Source: Phytoseiulus persimilis
Lineage: Eukaryota; Arthropoda; Arachnida; Mesostigmata; Phytoseiidae
Assembly (NCBI GenBank): GCA_037576195.1
Contig: CM075101.1
Location: 38,998,001 to 39,062,000 of the forward strand
DNA: 64,000 bases
Direction of reading: 5' to 3'
Part shown: piece by piece, positions 9,591-20,610 of the stretch
Layout of the letters: each line of letters begins with the position of its first letter
How positions within the stretch are numbered: position 1 is the stretch's first letter
Made by a program: the position numbers and the translations under genes
Notes under the pieces: model-generated
Told to the model about the DNA's origin: nothing
The model's database searches: none
The model's input: the letters and a program-made list of their open reading frames with translations, nothing else

Positions 9591-11758
9591 ATGGAGAAGT
9601 ACTCTCTTGAAGACGTTTCCAAGCACAACGAGAAGAGCTCATGCTGGATCGTAATACACGAAGGCATCTACGATGTGACGAAGTTCATGGAAGAGGTGAG
9701 TGAATCGGAACGCAACAAGCGCCACTCCTACAAAAGTCTTTCATTAGCGTTGATGTTCTGGCGTCCTCGATCGCTTCATTGATTTTTCTCCAGAACCGCT
9801 CGGTGCAGATCTCGTCGATTGGCGATCTCTGTCTCTTGAGGTCCTCAAGATACTTGGCGAGGACTCCGATTCTTGCTTAACAACATCTTTGTACGGCGTA
9901 CATGATGCCTGAGAAGCTGGCGGAAAGTCGTTCGGGATCCTTGAGAGCCCGGGAAACTGTTCGAGGAAAAATCTTCTGTCGGATGAGAACGACCGAAAGA
10001 TTCTTGGATGGACACGTTTGGATTTCCTCACGTTCGGATAACCGTTCAAACATTTGCTTCCCAGAACGGAGCCGATAAAATTGTGGAACTCTCTGAAACT
10101 GTCCATAGTCCTTGAGGTCTATGTGGGCTCCGCCCAGTCGACCGACAGGGGTGACGTTGGCGATTCTCTGCTCAAGAGCATTTTTCTGTGGAATGAGTTC
10201 CGAATCAGCTTGGAAAAAAAGTCGGCCGCGTCCCCGTCCTGGGATTTTTGACAGGTGGTTTCGCTGGCGGGTGCCGTCGTCCACTGACAAGTGTTCCTCT
10301 CCAATGAGCGCTCTTTTATCCCGAATCTCGTTTGTGTTGATAGAGCTTGGGTTTCACAGGAGCCCGCCGTTATCAGCAACAAAACTCCGATCCAGAAAGA
10401 GACGACTTATGAGACAAATCGATTCTGAAACCATTAGGAATGAACCAGTGCCAGCAATTCGTAAATGAGTTGCGTCCTTGAGAGCGCGGGACGTTCAAAC
10501 CCAACATTGAGCAATGAGCGTGACGTGGTAAAACTAGCCTCTAAACGGTGGATGACTTGCGTTTTGTCTCCGTCTCGATCGAGTTTCTTCAGCGTTCGCT
10601 CGATCGATCCATCGATTGCTTGTTTGTTCGCTCTCAGCGGCGAGAACCTAGCAGAGACAAATGAGCGCCTTCTCATAATCCAATTGCTGGGAAAGAAAGT
10701 TTCGATATCGTTAGAGCTTGAGCGTTGTCGTTGAGATTTCTATCGAAGAAATACCTCAAATTGACTCCACTCCAACATGAGATCGTTGGTCACGGTGGCT
10801 ATTAATATTGATTATGAGTGATTTTAAGGCTCAACGACAACGCTCAATGCATGAGCGTAAACTAGAGAAACTGTCGTCGGAGTTCACTCAAAGGATTTCT
10901 TGCAACCTAAACATGATCCATGATATCATTCCGTGAAATTGAAGCTCTCGGCGGAAATCGACCCCCATCGAATGCAGCAATATTGATCCTGAAACCCGGA
11001 GCCATAACGCTCCGCTCGCCCCTCCCCTCTGCCCCCATAAATATGGCATTATTTAATCATCCCTTCTTTCAGCATCCCGGCGGCGAAGAGGTCCTGCTGG
11101 AACAAGGCGGACGGGAAAGCACTGAGGTCTTCGAGGATGTAGGGCATTCCACCGATGCTAGAGAACTCATGACCAAGTACAAAATCGGCGAATTGTGCGA
11201 TGAAGACAAGGCCAAGATCAAGAAGGTTGGTTTCGATTCTGCAGAGTTTAGTTTCGAAGAGTATAGAGCTGGTGCTGATGCAAAGTGATTTAGAACTCGC
11301 TTTAGATATGCTTCGCTTCTGATTCGATTACCGAAGCTGTGTTGGCTCAAACAGGTCGATAGCGATGGAAGCGATTAGGGTTATCACCGGTACACGCTAA
11401 CGGGAAGTAGAAGCTCGCTCTTCGCCGTGTGAGGAAATAGTTTCTCAGCGCAGAATGCTGAAAAAGCTGTCGGTGATCGAAGAATCTTGACGATGGAACG
11501 CGGTTCAAAATGAATTCCGCAGTCTGGCTGACGAACCAGGAAAAACATCGACCTCTCGGAACTTTCCTCCTAGCTCACCCGTATTAACAAGTTTCATTCG
11601 ATCTGCAGGTTGCCGAGAAGTCCAAGTTCCCTGAGACTTCCGCTTCGCAAGAAGGAAGCCTTTCGTCGTGGATCGTTCCAATTGCCATCGCGGCCGGGGC
11701 CACGATCCTCTACCGCCTTTTCCTTCAGTACCAAACCAGCTCAAATAATAACGCCTAG
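9591..11758 (+). CDS. Cytochrome b5, tandem copy 2 (tail-anchored)
   Basis: Three exons, 9591-9695, 11073-11225 and 11609-11758, give 135 residues. Exons 1 and 2 have exactly the same lengths (105 and 153 bases) and splice phases as copy 1. The core reads [14 protein letters not shown]..., with haem ligands His36 (HPGG) and His60 (EDVGHSTDA). Exon 3 differs: a Ser/Glu-rich hinge, a membrane segment (about 107-120), then YRLF and a 13-residue polar tail rich in Asn and Ser. The Arg beside the anchor and the longer tail resemble vertebrate b5 (the YRL motif), whereas copy 1 lacks both. The first intron is 1,377 bases and contains an unexplained minus-strand frame. AATAAA lies at 12045-12050. 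Confidence 0.93.
9735..10353 (-). pseudogene. Unidentified minus-strand reading frame inside cytochrome b5 copy 2 intron 1
   Basis: A minus-strand frame is open from 10353 to a TAA at 9879-9877 (about 158 codons). It continues open in the same frame for about 45 more codons after that single stop. Composition is protein-like rather than repetitive: [19 protein letters not shown] near 10110 before the stop and [19 protein letters not shown] after it. This looks like a decayed retrocopy, a transposon remnant or a nested gene with an unseen junction. I recognise no family, and similar frames do occur by chance here. Confidence 0.3.
10718..10847. repeat. 18-base perfect inverted repeat (hairpin) in cytochrome b5 copy 2 intron
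   Basis: TTGAGCGTTGTCGTTGAG at 10718-10735 is exactly reverse-complementary to 10830-10847, with a 94-base AT-richer spacer. It could be the ends of a small transposon or an RNA hairpin in the intron. Confidence 0.8.
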
Positions 11759-12080
11759 ATATACTATCAGAAGTGTCTTTTCCAGAACACTTGAGGAGAC
11801 AGAGGTGTTACGAGACACTTGCTCGATGGGTACCGGCTTCCTTTCAGGGCTACGGCGTTGGCCATACGCTTTATCCATCGACAGTCCGATAGGTTGCTTC
11901 TGAATGGCCCAAGAGGTATTCCCCTCACCTACCGGAATGGACGTTTCTGATAAAGTTCTGAAAATTAGTCGGATCTCTGTTGGATTGGTACGTCTCGTGC
12001 AAGTTCGAGTCCCGTCGCCCCCTGGCTCCGTTCTCGTTGACGACAATAAATGAATATTTTATGAGGAAAATGCCGTGATG
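11759..12080 (+). other. 3' UTR of cytochrome b5 copy 2
   Basis: It runs from the TAG stop to the AATAAA at 12045-12050 and just beyond. Nothing else was recognised. A T-loop-like GTTCGAGTCCC at 12003-12013 is not part of a tRNA. Confidence 0.6.
12045..12050 (+). promoter_or_regulatory. Poly(A) signal, cytochrome b5 copy 2
   Basis: AATAAA 287 bases after the stop codon, followed by an AT-rich stretch. Confidence 0.65.
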
Positions 12081-12513
12081 TCATTTGTCCTTGGTCTGTT
12101 TTCGGTTCCGGGCAGCTACTTGGTCCGAATCTCTTTCAAGCAGGTCTGCAACTCGGAAAGCGGAGAACCAGGGTGTAAGAAACGCCGGGAGCTCCAAAAG
12201 TATCCGATCTCGAGATAGATTCAGAGAGTAAAAGTCGAAGAATCCCAATACCTGGATTCGACGCGGCGTTCTCCTCCTCCAAACTCTGAGGGGCGTTTTT
12301 CCGTATCCAGAGCGGAAAAAACTTGAAGAGGCATGTGGCATCCAGGTTCTCTGATTTCTCAATTTTTCGCCGAAAAACCTGTCATATTCGCCCCAGCATC
12401 GCGCGGCTTCCATTTCACGGGGCACGGCTGCTACCTGATGGTGCGCCGGCAACGCGCGCCTGAAATTCAAAAGGTTTCGTCGAGTTCAGCATTACAGTGT
12501 CTGTCGCGGACAT
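12081..12513 (-). CDS. Possible small minus-strand gene, unidentified
   Basis: From an ATG at 12513 the frame reads MSATDTVMLNSTKPFEFQ and runs to a good donor (CATCAG then GTAGCA, GT at 12434-12433). Downstream are a possible small exon between CCCCTCAG and CCAG/GTATTG near 12290-12250, and a C-terminal frame (LLERDSDQVAARN...) ending in TGA at 12083-12081 after a pyrimidine-rich acceptor. The phases of these pieces do not join cleanly, so the structure is unproven. I recognise no family. If real, it would be a short acidic/basic protein of under 100 residues. Confidence 0.25.
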
Positions 12514-12645
12514 CTCTCCGTCGATTTGTGGAATGGGCTCGGAAGTTCTGTCATAGTTTATAACACACTCTCATCGATCCATGGACTTGCAGAACGATAT
12601 GTGCGTAGGAACGGGGGAGACTGAACGCCACGAGATGTGGGGATT

Positions 12646-13065
12646 TCAGGCTTTCTCCACAATCCCATCCAACCTCCCGCCAATCCATCCCTCCGTTTGA
12701 GTCCAGCGTCGACGGGAGTTCCTGCAAATATACTCCGATGCGGCCGTTGTCGTCGGTAGCAGCTCATGGCGGTCGGGAACGGAAACCCTCCATGCAGACC
12801 TACTCCCAATTTTCCTCCTTCTTCCGATCAGAACTCGAGACTCCGCCGCGATCTCCTGTAAGAGTGCCTGATGGTCAGTTGCGTCCGCTGCTCGTTTCAA
12901 AAAGCGGGCCGAACTCTCTACAACTTGCTCCTCGTTCGATCGCGGTGTCCTCCCTTGTTCCCCATGTGGACACTGTGATCGAGCAGTGACCGACCGACAG
13001 AGAGTGGAGAATGTGTCCGAGCTGTCTCTTCGAAGCCGCTTCGACGACACCACCACCACCGCCAT
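12646..13065 (-). CDS. Hypothetical protein, ATG-initiated 139-codon frame
   Basis: The frame starts MAVVVVSSKRLRRDSS and includes a charged, probably helical middle (EEQVVESSARFLKRAADA near 12900). It ends in TGA at 12648-12646. The Val run at the start comes from a (CCA)n-type repeat. It could be a single-exon gene or a first exon; no family is recognised and chance cannot be excluded. Confidence 0.25.
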   Translation of the reverse strand: MAVVVVSSKRLRRDSSDTFSTLCRSVTARSQCPHGEQGRTPRSNEEQVVESSARFLKRAADATDHQALLQEIAAESRVLIGRRRKIGSRSAWRVSVPDRHELLPTTTAASEYICRNSRRRWTQTEGWIGGRLDGIVEKA

Positions 13066-14296
13066 ATCACCGTCGTCATCACTACCACCGCCGCTGTCGC
13101 CGAAGCGAAGAGAGATTTTTCATAAATTGCCCTCGGAGCAAGGCGCGCCCTCATTTATTTCAAACTTTAAAATATGTCCATTTCCCTCGGCGCTAGCTAG
13201 TTGCTTGGATGTATGGGTGGCAGACAGGCGGACGGGCGGCGAGTTCCGCGGGCAGGCAAACCGGCATAAAGAAGACTGCCAGTGTATGTCTGTGTGCGAG
13301 TATGGATGTTGTCCGCGCGGTGTGTAATCTCATAACATGGCATCGCTCGCACCCTCTGGCCATTGATAACAAGATTTGCAGGGCGGCCAACGAGGCTTTT
13401 TTCCTTTTTTTTTTTTCGTATGCCGCTGTTGTTGTAGATGCCGAACTGGCGGCGGCGGCGGCAACTGTGGAGGTGCCGGCTCGTTCGAGTCGCCGGGAGT
13501 GAGTTCCACACTCAGCATTGTCGTGCGCCATCACGTGCGCGAGCCCGCGCCGACTTCGCCATTCGGGGTCATCTGCGTTCACGGGTCCACGCAACAGAAC
13601 TATAAACAAACCTCACTCCCGTACCCCGGCGACAACAGCGGAGACAAATAGCGCTCATGATGATCCCCGGGTTGTTCCTTTCGTCGATGAACACTCGGAG
13701 CCGCGATCGCTTCGCTATATTCACCTCAGGCCTGCTCTGATCGTTCTCGGTCCCGACTGTGAGGTCTACGGATCGAATTTTTCGATCGGTCACTCACGGA
13801 ATGATTAGTTGGGCTTCTCCACTATATCGGCTGATTCTTATTTTCAAACACAGATCAATCGCAGTCGCAATCGTTGGGAAGTGGAGTTTGTTACCAGCAC
13901 TCCTCCTTGTCGCCATCAGGAAAACTAAGTTACGGGAGAAATTGAAGGCCGATCGCCGCGGCTCGTTCGAAGCCGGATTAGCACCTTGCTCTCTTGGTGG
14001 GACGAGAAAATCTGTTCTGTCGGTGAACTCTACCCGCTCTCGTTCTCTCCTCTCGAAGCATAAGAGGATGATGAGCCGAGAAAGGTGAATACTCGACAGG
14101 TTGTTATGAGATACCGGGAGAACTGTGAATGAATCGGAGGGCACTCCGAACGCACTCCTGACTCGAAGCCGTTGCTCTTAACTTTCAGTCAACTCGTCTG
14201 TTTTCCAACAACTCTGCGATAGGTACAGGAAAATCATACATGTGTTTCAGACGACCTTTTCCAGGGCTCGGAGTCTTTCATAGAACTCATGAGTGG
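13066..14296. other. Non-coding or unrecognised stretch
   Basis: It contains (ACC)n-like and (CGG)n-like triplet tracts around 13040-13090 and 13440-13470 and a T-run at 13398-13418. No frame here is convincing. Confidence 0.4.
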
Positions 14297-14593
14297 GGTT
14301 TGAAAAAACCCGCATTTTCAGGACGCAAGCCCGCGGTCTATAGTTTTCGCGGCTAGCCGCTATAGAAAGCGAATGGAAACCGCGGGCTTGCGGGATTTGT
14401 GCGGGCTTGATGCAGCTAGCCCCTGGAATCCCGTTTATCATTAATAATTAGAGGAGTTTGATAATAGTTATCTTGATAGTCACATCAATGATAGTCGATC
14501 TGCAGACATTTTCGGTTTCAGCCCGCGGTCCTGACGCAGCAGTTGCGGGCGCCTCCCGGCTTTCGGTCCTCAAAATGCGAGCTTCCTCAAACC
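14297..14593. repeat. Foldback repeat with nested hairpins
   Basis: GCAAGCCCGCGGT at 14325-14337 pairs perfectly with 14379-14391. The loop contains a 12-base palindrome, GCGGCTAGCCGC (14349-14360). An outer, imperfect inverted pair joins 14297-14325 to 14564-14593 (about 24 of 30 bases). Both outer arms, read towards the outside, encode a similar VLKMR..SN string, suggesting an inverted duplication of one older sequence. A transposon remnant is the simplest reading. Confidence 0.65.
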
Positions 14594-14747
14594 TTTCTCA
14601 AGACCAGAACCAAAGTGCTGGATGGCGCGAAATCCAAATAACATCAGGATTTGCGCGTCCTCAATGAGGGTCCCTGAAATGGGTTGCTTGAGCGTTAACG
14701 GCCGATTCGGTTACGGCAGCAGGGCCCTTGAAAACTCTGAATGAAGG

Positions 14748-15180
14748 CCTATTTACACTTGTTCATTTTGGATGATCATACAGAGTGAAAGCGAGAATGT
14801 TCATCCGAAGTGTTCATCTACGGTTTACACTTAATCATCCAAACGCATGGCGCCGCCGCGCCGAGAGCGCCGTCTGAAAGTTAGTCCAGCGCTGGAAGCA
14901 GGTCGGAAGTGCAAGCGAGAGTCAGAAGACAAAACAAAAGGACGCAGTAGGATCACCGCCATTCACTACGGAAGAGATTGTCAGTGCCGATGTGGACCTG
15001 ATCGTTCAAGGGCAGCGTGTAGTGAACGACGTGCTTCTCCAAAATTGCTCTAGACCAAAATCGTTTCAACGTTCACTCTGGATGCTCACTGCGGATGAGC
15101 GGGCAGTGAACGGCAGTTTACATTTCTCACTTTGGATGAAAACTCAGAATGATAATCCAGTGTGTACAAGTGTAAATGGG
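14748..15180. mobile_element. MITE-like element with terminal inverted repeats
   Basis: The left end 14748-14781 (CCTATTTACACTTGTTCA...) matches the reverse complement of the right end 15147-15180 (CCCATTTACACTTGTACA...) at 27 of 34 positions. The element is 433 bases long and no transposase frame is seen, so it is non-autonomous. Similar TTTACA...ATCATCCAAA words recur inside near 14820 and 15118-15140, so the ends may be built from repeated subunits. No clear target-site duplication was found, so the superfamily is left open. Confidence 0.75.
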
Positions 15181-15754
15181 GCTTGAGATTGGCGCTCTTT
15201 GACCAGCTAGAGAGATTTGGTGTTCGTTATCACAGAACCCTGAGGTCCCTTTGCTCGAAAGCATCAGGATTGGTCATGAGAAGGTGCTTCCCCGAGTGTC
15301 CACTGCTTCAAGCGCAACTGACTGGCATCCAGAGCCGTTTGACTTTGCATACAAAGCTTGTTCCAAATCCGCTGACAAGTGTTTTTGGGCGTGTGTGTGT
15401 GTGAGGCTGAGGACGTGGTTCCTGTAACCGGATACGACGAGGATCTTCTTTCTCCCTCTCGTCATGCCGGGTCCTCCCAGAGGTGGGATTCCGTCACGTC
15501 AGGGCCCTCGCTGTATGCGAAAAAGAAAAACTGCGGGATCAAACTCTCCTGATATCAACCACATAAGCTAATTCTATTCCTGCTGACAATCATTTATCTC
15601 GCAGAGGACCATTCTTCCCCGTCTGCGATCAGAATACGCGAACTCTGCATTAGAGCCACATTTCGAGACTCTTTTCTGATATCTACCCTAGCGAGGGTTC
15701 TTTTTCCCGATTCGTGTGCCGCTGAGTGCGTTGAGCGTGTAAGTGACTGGTTGA

Positions 15755-17023
15755 ATGTGTGGAAAGTGGCTGCGTGGGTTCAGCAGAAGCAGCAACTGCG
15801 GCAGTCTACAAAAAGTGCCAATATCGAGCGGCCTCGCACATCTGCTAGTCATCACGGCTGTCCTCTGCATCTGCGCCCACGGGCACCGCAGAGGCAGAGA
15901 CAACCCTTCATTCCACCACCTTCGTTTCACACATCGTCTACCCCATGCATACTTCCGACATGGAACGCCCGGGACAGGATCTGAACTTGTTCAACATGAC
16001 ACAAGAGACGAACAGGCTCGTACGATTAGCGGCCTTAATCCGGACCGATGTTCCTCTCCAGTTCTTTCTCGTTTACCGTGCTTAGACTGCCACATTTCCG
16101 TTCTGCAAGACTGCATCCCCCGAACTCGAGAAAGGGGGGGGGGGGGAGGGCAACGACGCTGGAATTTCCATAAATATGAGAAGCTGGTATTTCGCGTGGG
16201 AGTGAAGAGTTCAAGAAAGCGGAGGGGACGGGTAGGGCAAGAAAAGGGCCACGGCTGCGCGACGGACGAATCGAATACGCCCGAGGCAGAAGTTAATATC
16301 GCTCAAGACACAGCCTTTGGCAACAATTCAACTTTGTCAACTGTCAAAAAAATCTCGCGAGGAAGACCGAGAGGGACTAAAAACAGAATAAGAGGCTTGG
16401 GAGCGCCGGGAGAATGCCGCGGCATAATGCGCGTTCATGCGAATTCGAGCTCCCTGGTGGATCCAAGCTCGAGCCTGGAACTCGTCCTTCAGAGGCCTAT
16501 CACCTATAGGCTCTCCGTGGCATTGTCACTTCTCGTGGGCGGACATTTTACTGATTCCAGTGCTTTCGTTATGACTCTTCCTCGAAAAAAAAGAAGAACT
16601 CTCCGTGCTGTAATGAAACCTTCATCGTTGAATATCAGCGCCAGAAATCATCCCGATTTCTCAGCTCCGTCGCGTCGTTTCTTGGTCTGGAATCCGCCCA
16701 GCCTCGCTCGATGCAGCATCAGCATGCGACAGAATTGTTTATTCGTACCCTATCGACGAAGAGGGAGGAAGCAAACGAGGCAAAGCTGTGTGGGAAACCA
16801 ATTTCCACATTGCATGGCTCGAATAAAGGGCGCACCGCGAAACTGGGAGGCGGTTTTCAACCTTGTGAACACCGTTTGGCAGGCAACCCCATCTCGAGTC
16901 GGGTACCGATTCAACACTCAAATCGACCGACAGAGTCACTTTATGGATGACGAACTGACTGAATTGTCGAGGTGTTGCTCGGCGGAAGAAACACAGGCGA
17001 GGGAATATCATCTAAAGCAGTAG
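15755..17023 (+). CDS. Long open frame with an N-terminal hydrophobic segment, unidentified
   Basis: ATG to TAG spans 422 codons, the longest uninterrupted frame in the window and clearly outside the run of chance frames (next longest non-svp frame 294). The N-terminus has a basic lead followed by LAHLLVITAVLCICAHG at about residues 28-44, which looks like a signal peptide or membrane anchor. A His/Arg-rich stretch with several Cys follows. Later there is a GRPRGTKNRIRG stretch resembling an AT-hook, and many basic clusters. A run of 13 G (16134-16146) encodes poly-Gly, and its length could vary and shift the frame. The real coding part may be only the first exon, reading through into an intron. 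No family is recognised. Confidence 0.35.
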   Translation: MCGKWLRGFSRSSNCGSLQKVPISSGLAHLLVITAVLCICAHGHRRGRDNPSFHHLRFTHRLPHAYFRHGTPGTGSELVQHDTRDEQARTISGLNPDRCSSPVLSRLPCLDCHISVLQDCIPRTRERGGGGGQRRWNFHKYEKLVFRVGVKSSRKRRGRVGQEKGHGCATDESNTPEAEVNIAQDTAFGNNSTLSTVKKISRGRPRGTKNRIRGLGAPGECRGIMRVHANSSSLVDPSSSLELVLQRPITYRLSVALSLLVGGHFTDSSAFVMTLPRKKRRTLRAVMKPSSLNISARNHPDFSAPSRRFLVWNPPSLARCSISMRQNCLFVPYRRRGRKQTRQSCVGNQFPHCMARIKGAPRNWEAVFNLVNTVWQATPSRVGYRFNTQIDRQSHFMDDELTELSRCCSAEETQAREYHLKQ

Positions 17024-20000
17024 CTGCTGCTGCCGCACGCATGCTGCAACACGAGTTGCAATATGTTGCAAATGAGCTGTTTACGGGCCAAAGTTTGTAG
17101 CTGCTCAGGAGAGCTGTAACGTCAACACACGATCGCGGTGGCTGGATCGCTCGCTGGATGACTTGATGCATAATAGCATACCAACTCGGAGCACCTCGTC
17201 ACTCACCTGGATCCTTCTTTCGTGCACTCGTTCGCTCGCCCACTCGCTCGTTTGAGGCGAAGACCAGTCCCAAAATGACGCGGGCTCATTCAATAAGATT
17301 GATCACCGCGAGCGGAAATCACTTTCGAAACTGAATCAATTTTAGCTCGAAGCACTTCTGCCGAATTCGGAAGGAGTGGAGCCGCTCGCTCAAGTAAGTC
17401 AACGAGTGATCTCACACCCCCGCTGTTGAATAGCTTCATCAGCTAGTCATATCAAACTAGCGCATTCATCGATGACGTTTGACACGGAATACCTTCGAAT
17501 GGGATCGAGTGGCGTCCAACGCTGATGGAGCTCAAGCTCTCAGGAATGGAAAAGTCCTCGTGTTAGGCCACACCCGCAGTCGCCATAGCTTCAGTTGTGG
17601 GAGCAACGATGGCTTCTCTTCTATCGTAGAAAATCTGCTCGAAGAACTTCAGAATCTTTACCTCTGAGCGTTAGGACTCTGCTTGTGTTGCAACGAATAC
17701 TGGCGAAGAGATTGAGCCGGGCGCCCGGCTCACCGTCTGGTCGGCTGGCAGGGGACGGAGCCGGTTGTCGGTCGGTCGGCCGGCCAGTTGACTGGGTGGC
17801 ACCGAATGTGAGAATGAGAAATCCTGCGAGAGGACTGGCTGTATGTATTTGTCCCCGGTCGGCGATCAGAGGGACTTCCGCTTTGACGGCCGCATTTCCT
17901 GTTTTCAGAGCGCGGGATCGCTGTCCACGCTGGTTGGGAAGTGACCAACGCCACTGTGGCAACGCGAAAAGAAGCTCGGGAGGGCCAACGAGAGGGGAAA
18001 CGCTCACGCGCTGCTCCCATAGCAGCTTCCGTCTCAAGGTGGGACGAAACTTCCTGTGAAAGTTCGTATTTGTCGTCCCTAACCACTCTATTGCCGACAA
18101 CACTCCTCAAACATGAAATTTCTCTCCATGATACTGAGGGATTGTCTGTACAACTGGCAATCGGTCACAGCTCGGGAGTAGCAAAGATCACCTCGAAGTG
18201 ACGCTTCGACGAATATGGATTCAACTCCGATTTGACGGAGCGTACGCAAACCTAGAAGAGTTTCCATATTTCGGGGAGTGCCCTTCCTATCACCCGATGC
18301 TTCCCTGGGATTGACACGTATCGGTGTTTGGTTTTCCCGGCACGATGAGTTTTTAATGCTGAACGCGCGCTCAAATACAAGCCTCGAGAGAAAGAATCTG
18401 TTTCTTCCCTTCAGTGTGGTGCTGATGAATCTCTCGTTATAACCTTTGTTCGACTTGAAACTATATCGAGTACAGGAGAGCATCCTCGTTTTCTCAGTTG
18501 TTGACCAACTGCGGAGAGGAAGAACGATTGATGGGAATGACAAACACTGTCGCGTGAGATCTGTCTCCTTGTTCACGAACAGTTCAAAGCGCTGCGAAGG
18601 CAAAGATCGCAGAGTTTTCGCGTCACCCGAATATCCGAAGCCATCGAAGTCGATCAGCGTACTTTCTCGCGCTAGCGAACCGCATCCCAATCGAGCCGTG
18701 GCCAAACTTGCCTTTTCGTTCACACTTGGGAGATAAAAAAAAATCCGCTCGCAAGTCGAAATTCATGTCAGACCAACGAATTGAGCATCACCCGATACAT
18801 GCATGTACAGTACACCGAGTATTCCATCAACAAACATTCTTTCCTCGAACTTCGAAACCTTCGAGAGTTGAGGTTAAAAATGATATTCACACTCCTTATT
18901 CATTTGTTCTTCGATCAATGCTTTCCGTTGGATTGATGGACGGATATCCAGAATCGGTGCCTCGAATTGAGAGCTCTGAAAATCGTAGGGTTAACAGAGG
19001 AGCATCATGCCTCGCGGACGATAATCCGGACGGAGCGGATTGCACGGCTCGATACCGATGAAGGACTACCCCCACGTTATTTCTCTCGGCACCTCACGAT
19101 CGCAGGAGGATTGATTCCTCCTGGACGCCACTCTCTCCCGGAAAGAAACATCAACAAATATATCTTGTGGCGTTTCTGTTCCCACTTCGTTGCTGTTGAA
19201 AGGTGTTTTATGTGGACGGCCTGCTTCTCGTATGTCGGGCTGTTTTTCCCGGGCGAAACCAAATGCCGTAGCCATAGTGCGGGGAAAAAGCGAAGAAAAA
19301 CTTTCCTGGCGCCTTGACCAGACACCTCGACATTACGATCTCTGACCACCACCTGCAAGCTTGGGTTGAGGCCAGACTTGAAAGAGCTCCAATCCGAACG
19401 GCTGTGTGCGGATGCTTCACGCTCGATCCGATCTAGTCGCGTCGGTTTTTTCGGAGAACTTGCTGTCAGACCTTCTGAGCACCGGGTGCTAGAGATCGGC
19501 GTATCGCGTCGAAAAACTTCGCTGTTTCAGAGAGTCCAGCCCTAAATGCGTCACAACGAGGCGAAGACACACTCGCTCACAGAACCGTGGAGCGCGAACG
19601 AAATGTGTTCCAGCGGCGGGTCTGTTGTTCTCGTGCTGCCGCCGCTACAGCTGCATTTGCAGAGTAGAACAGAGAGCCGCCACAAACATCATCGAGATGG
19701 AGACTTTTCGAGATAGCAGGATGCTTTTTTCCCTTTTGTGCAGATTGCCAGCGGCGGCGGGCGACGCGGCCGCTTCAGCTGGCGCGGAAAACGAATGTCG
19801 AGAGCAACAGCCAACCTGGTTGAACTACCGCCCGTCTAGACTCAAGATGAATCTTCCCGGAGGAAGCCGCGAGGCCGCCAGTGAGGGAACTCAGTGACCT
19901 TGCTTCTGAGGCCGTCCGAATCATTTCCAGTCGGAGTCTCCGCCTTCATCTTCTCCCCGGAAAGACTCTCTACTTCTCCAGCTCGGAGGGAATGCAAGCG

Positions 20001-20610
20001 ACGCGCTCGACAGCAGAATATTCCGGCTGAGCGATTCATTCTTCGCGCTCGGATCGATGGAGTCGTCCGCCGGATTCGTTCTGAGCAACCTTTCCAGCTG
20101 AGGGAAGTACACCCGAGGAAGTATTTCCGTTTGAAGTTAGCCCCAGCCGCCTCATCAGCTGAGTGGATTTTTACTTGACGTCCAAGCGGTTTTTCTGCGA
20201 GAGCGAAACGAAGTGATTGTGTTCTGAGAGCATGGGCTCTAGTCGCGAGTATAATATTTACACCGGAGCCTTGCTTTTCTACTCGGTCGGGAACGAGATT
20301 GAACAATTATGTAGGAAACTGGGACTTTTTTTTATAGTTAGCGAGTTGGTCTTCCACCTGAGCTGGTCTAATTTCGCGGGCAGGCGGTCGGCAGGCCCAA
20401 AGGCAGTAGGCGTGATAGCTGATCTAGTTCAGAATCGCCCAGTTCTCAACAGTCTACCTCTAAAGTTGTCCAATGGGCCGTGTGATTATTGGCTTCGATC
20501 CCGGGACTTTTATGACTCCCTAAACCACCCGCAAGGAGTTCTCATTAGAGCGACTCGATCGGGAACGGTGCCGAGGTTTGTCGATTGCGGCCGCGCCGCA
20601 TCGGAACCGT
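17024..20610. other. No recognised gene
   Basis: Open frames occur on both strands (for example minus 18088-18723, 211 codons), but none shows a known domain or a convincing splice structure. A short GGTCGGTCGGCCGGCC tract lies at 17766-17784. Confidence 0.35.

Noticed and set aside
11970..12025. tRNA-like B-box GTTCGAGTCCC
   Set aside because: The flanking bases do not form a T-stem, and no D-arm, anticodon arm or acceptor stem is present.
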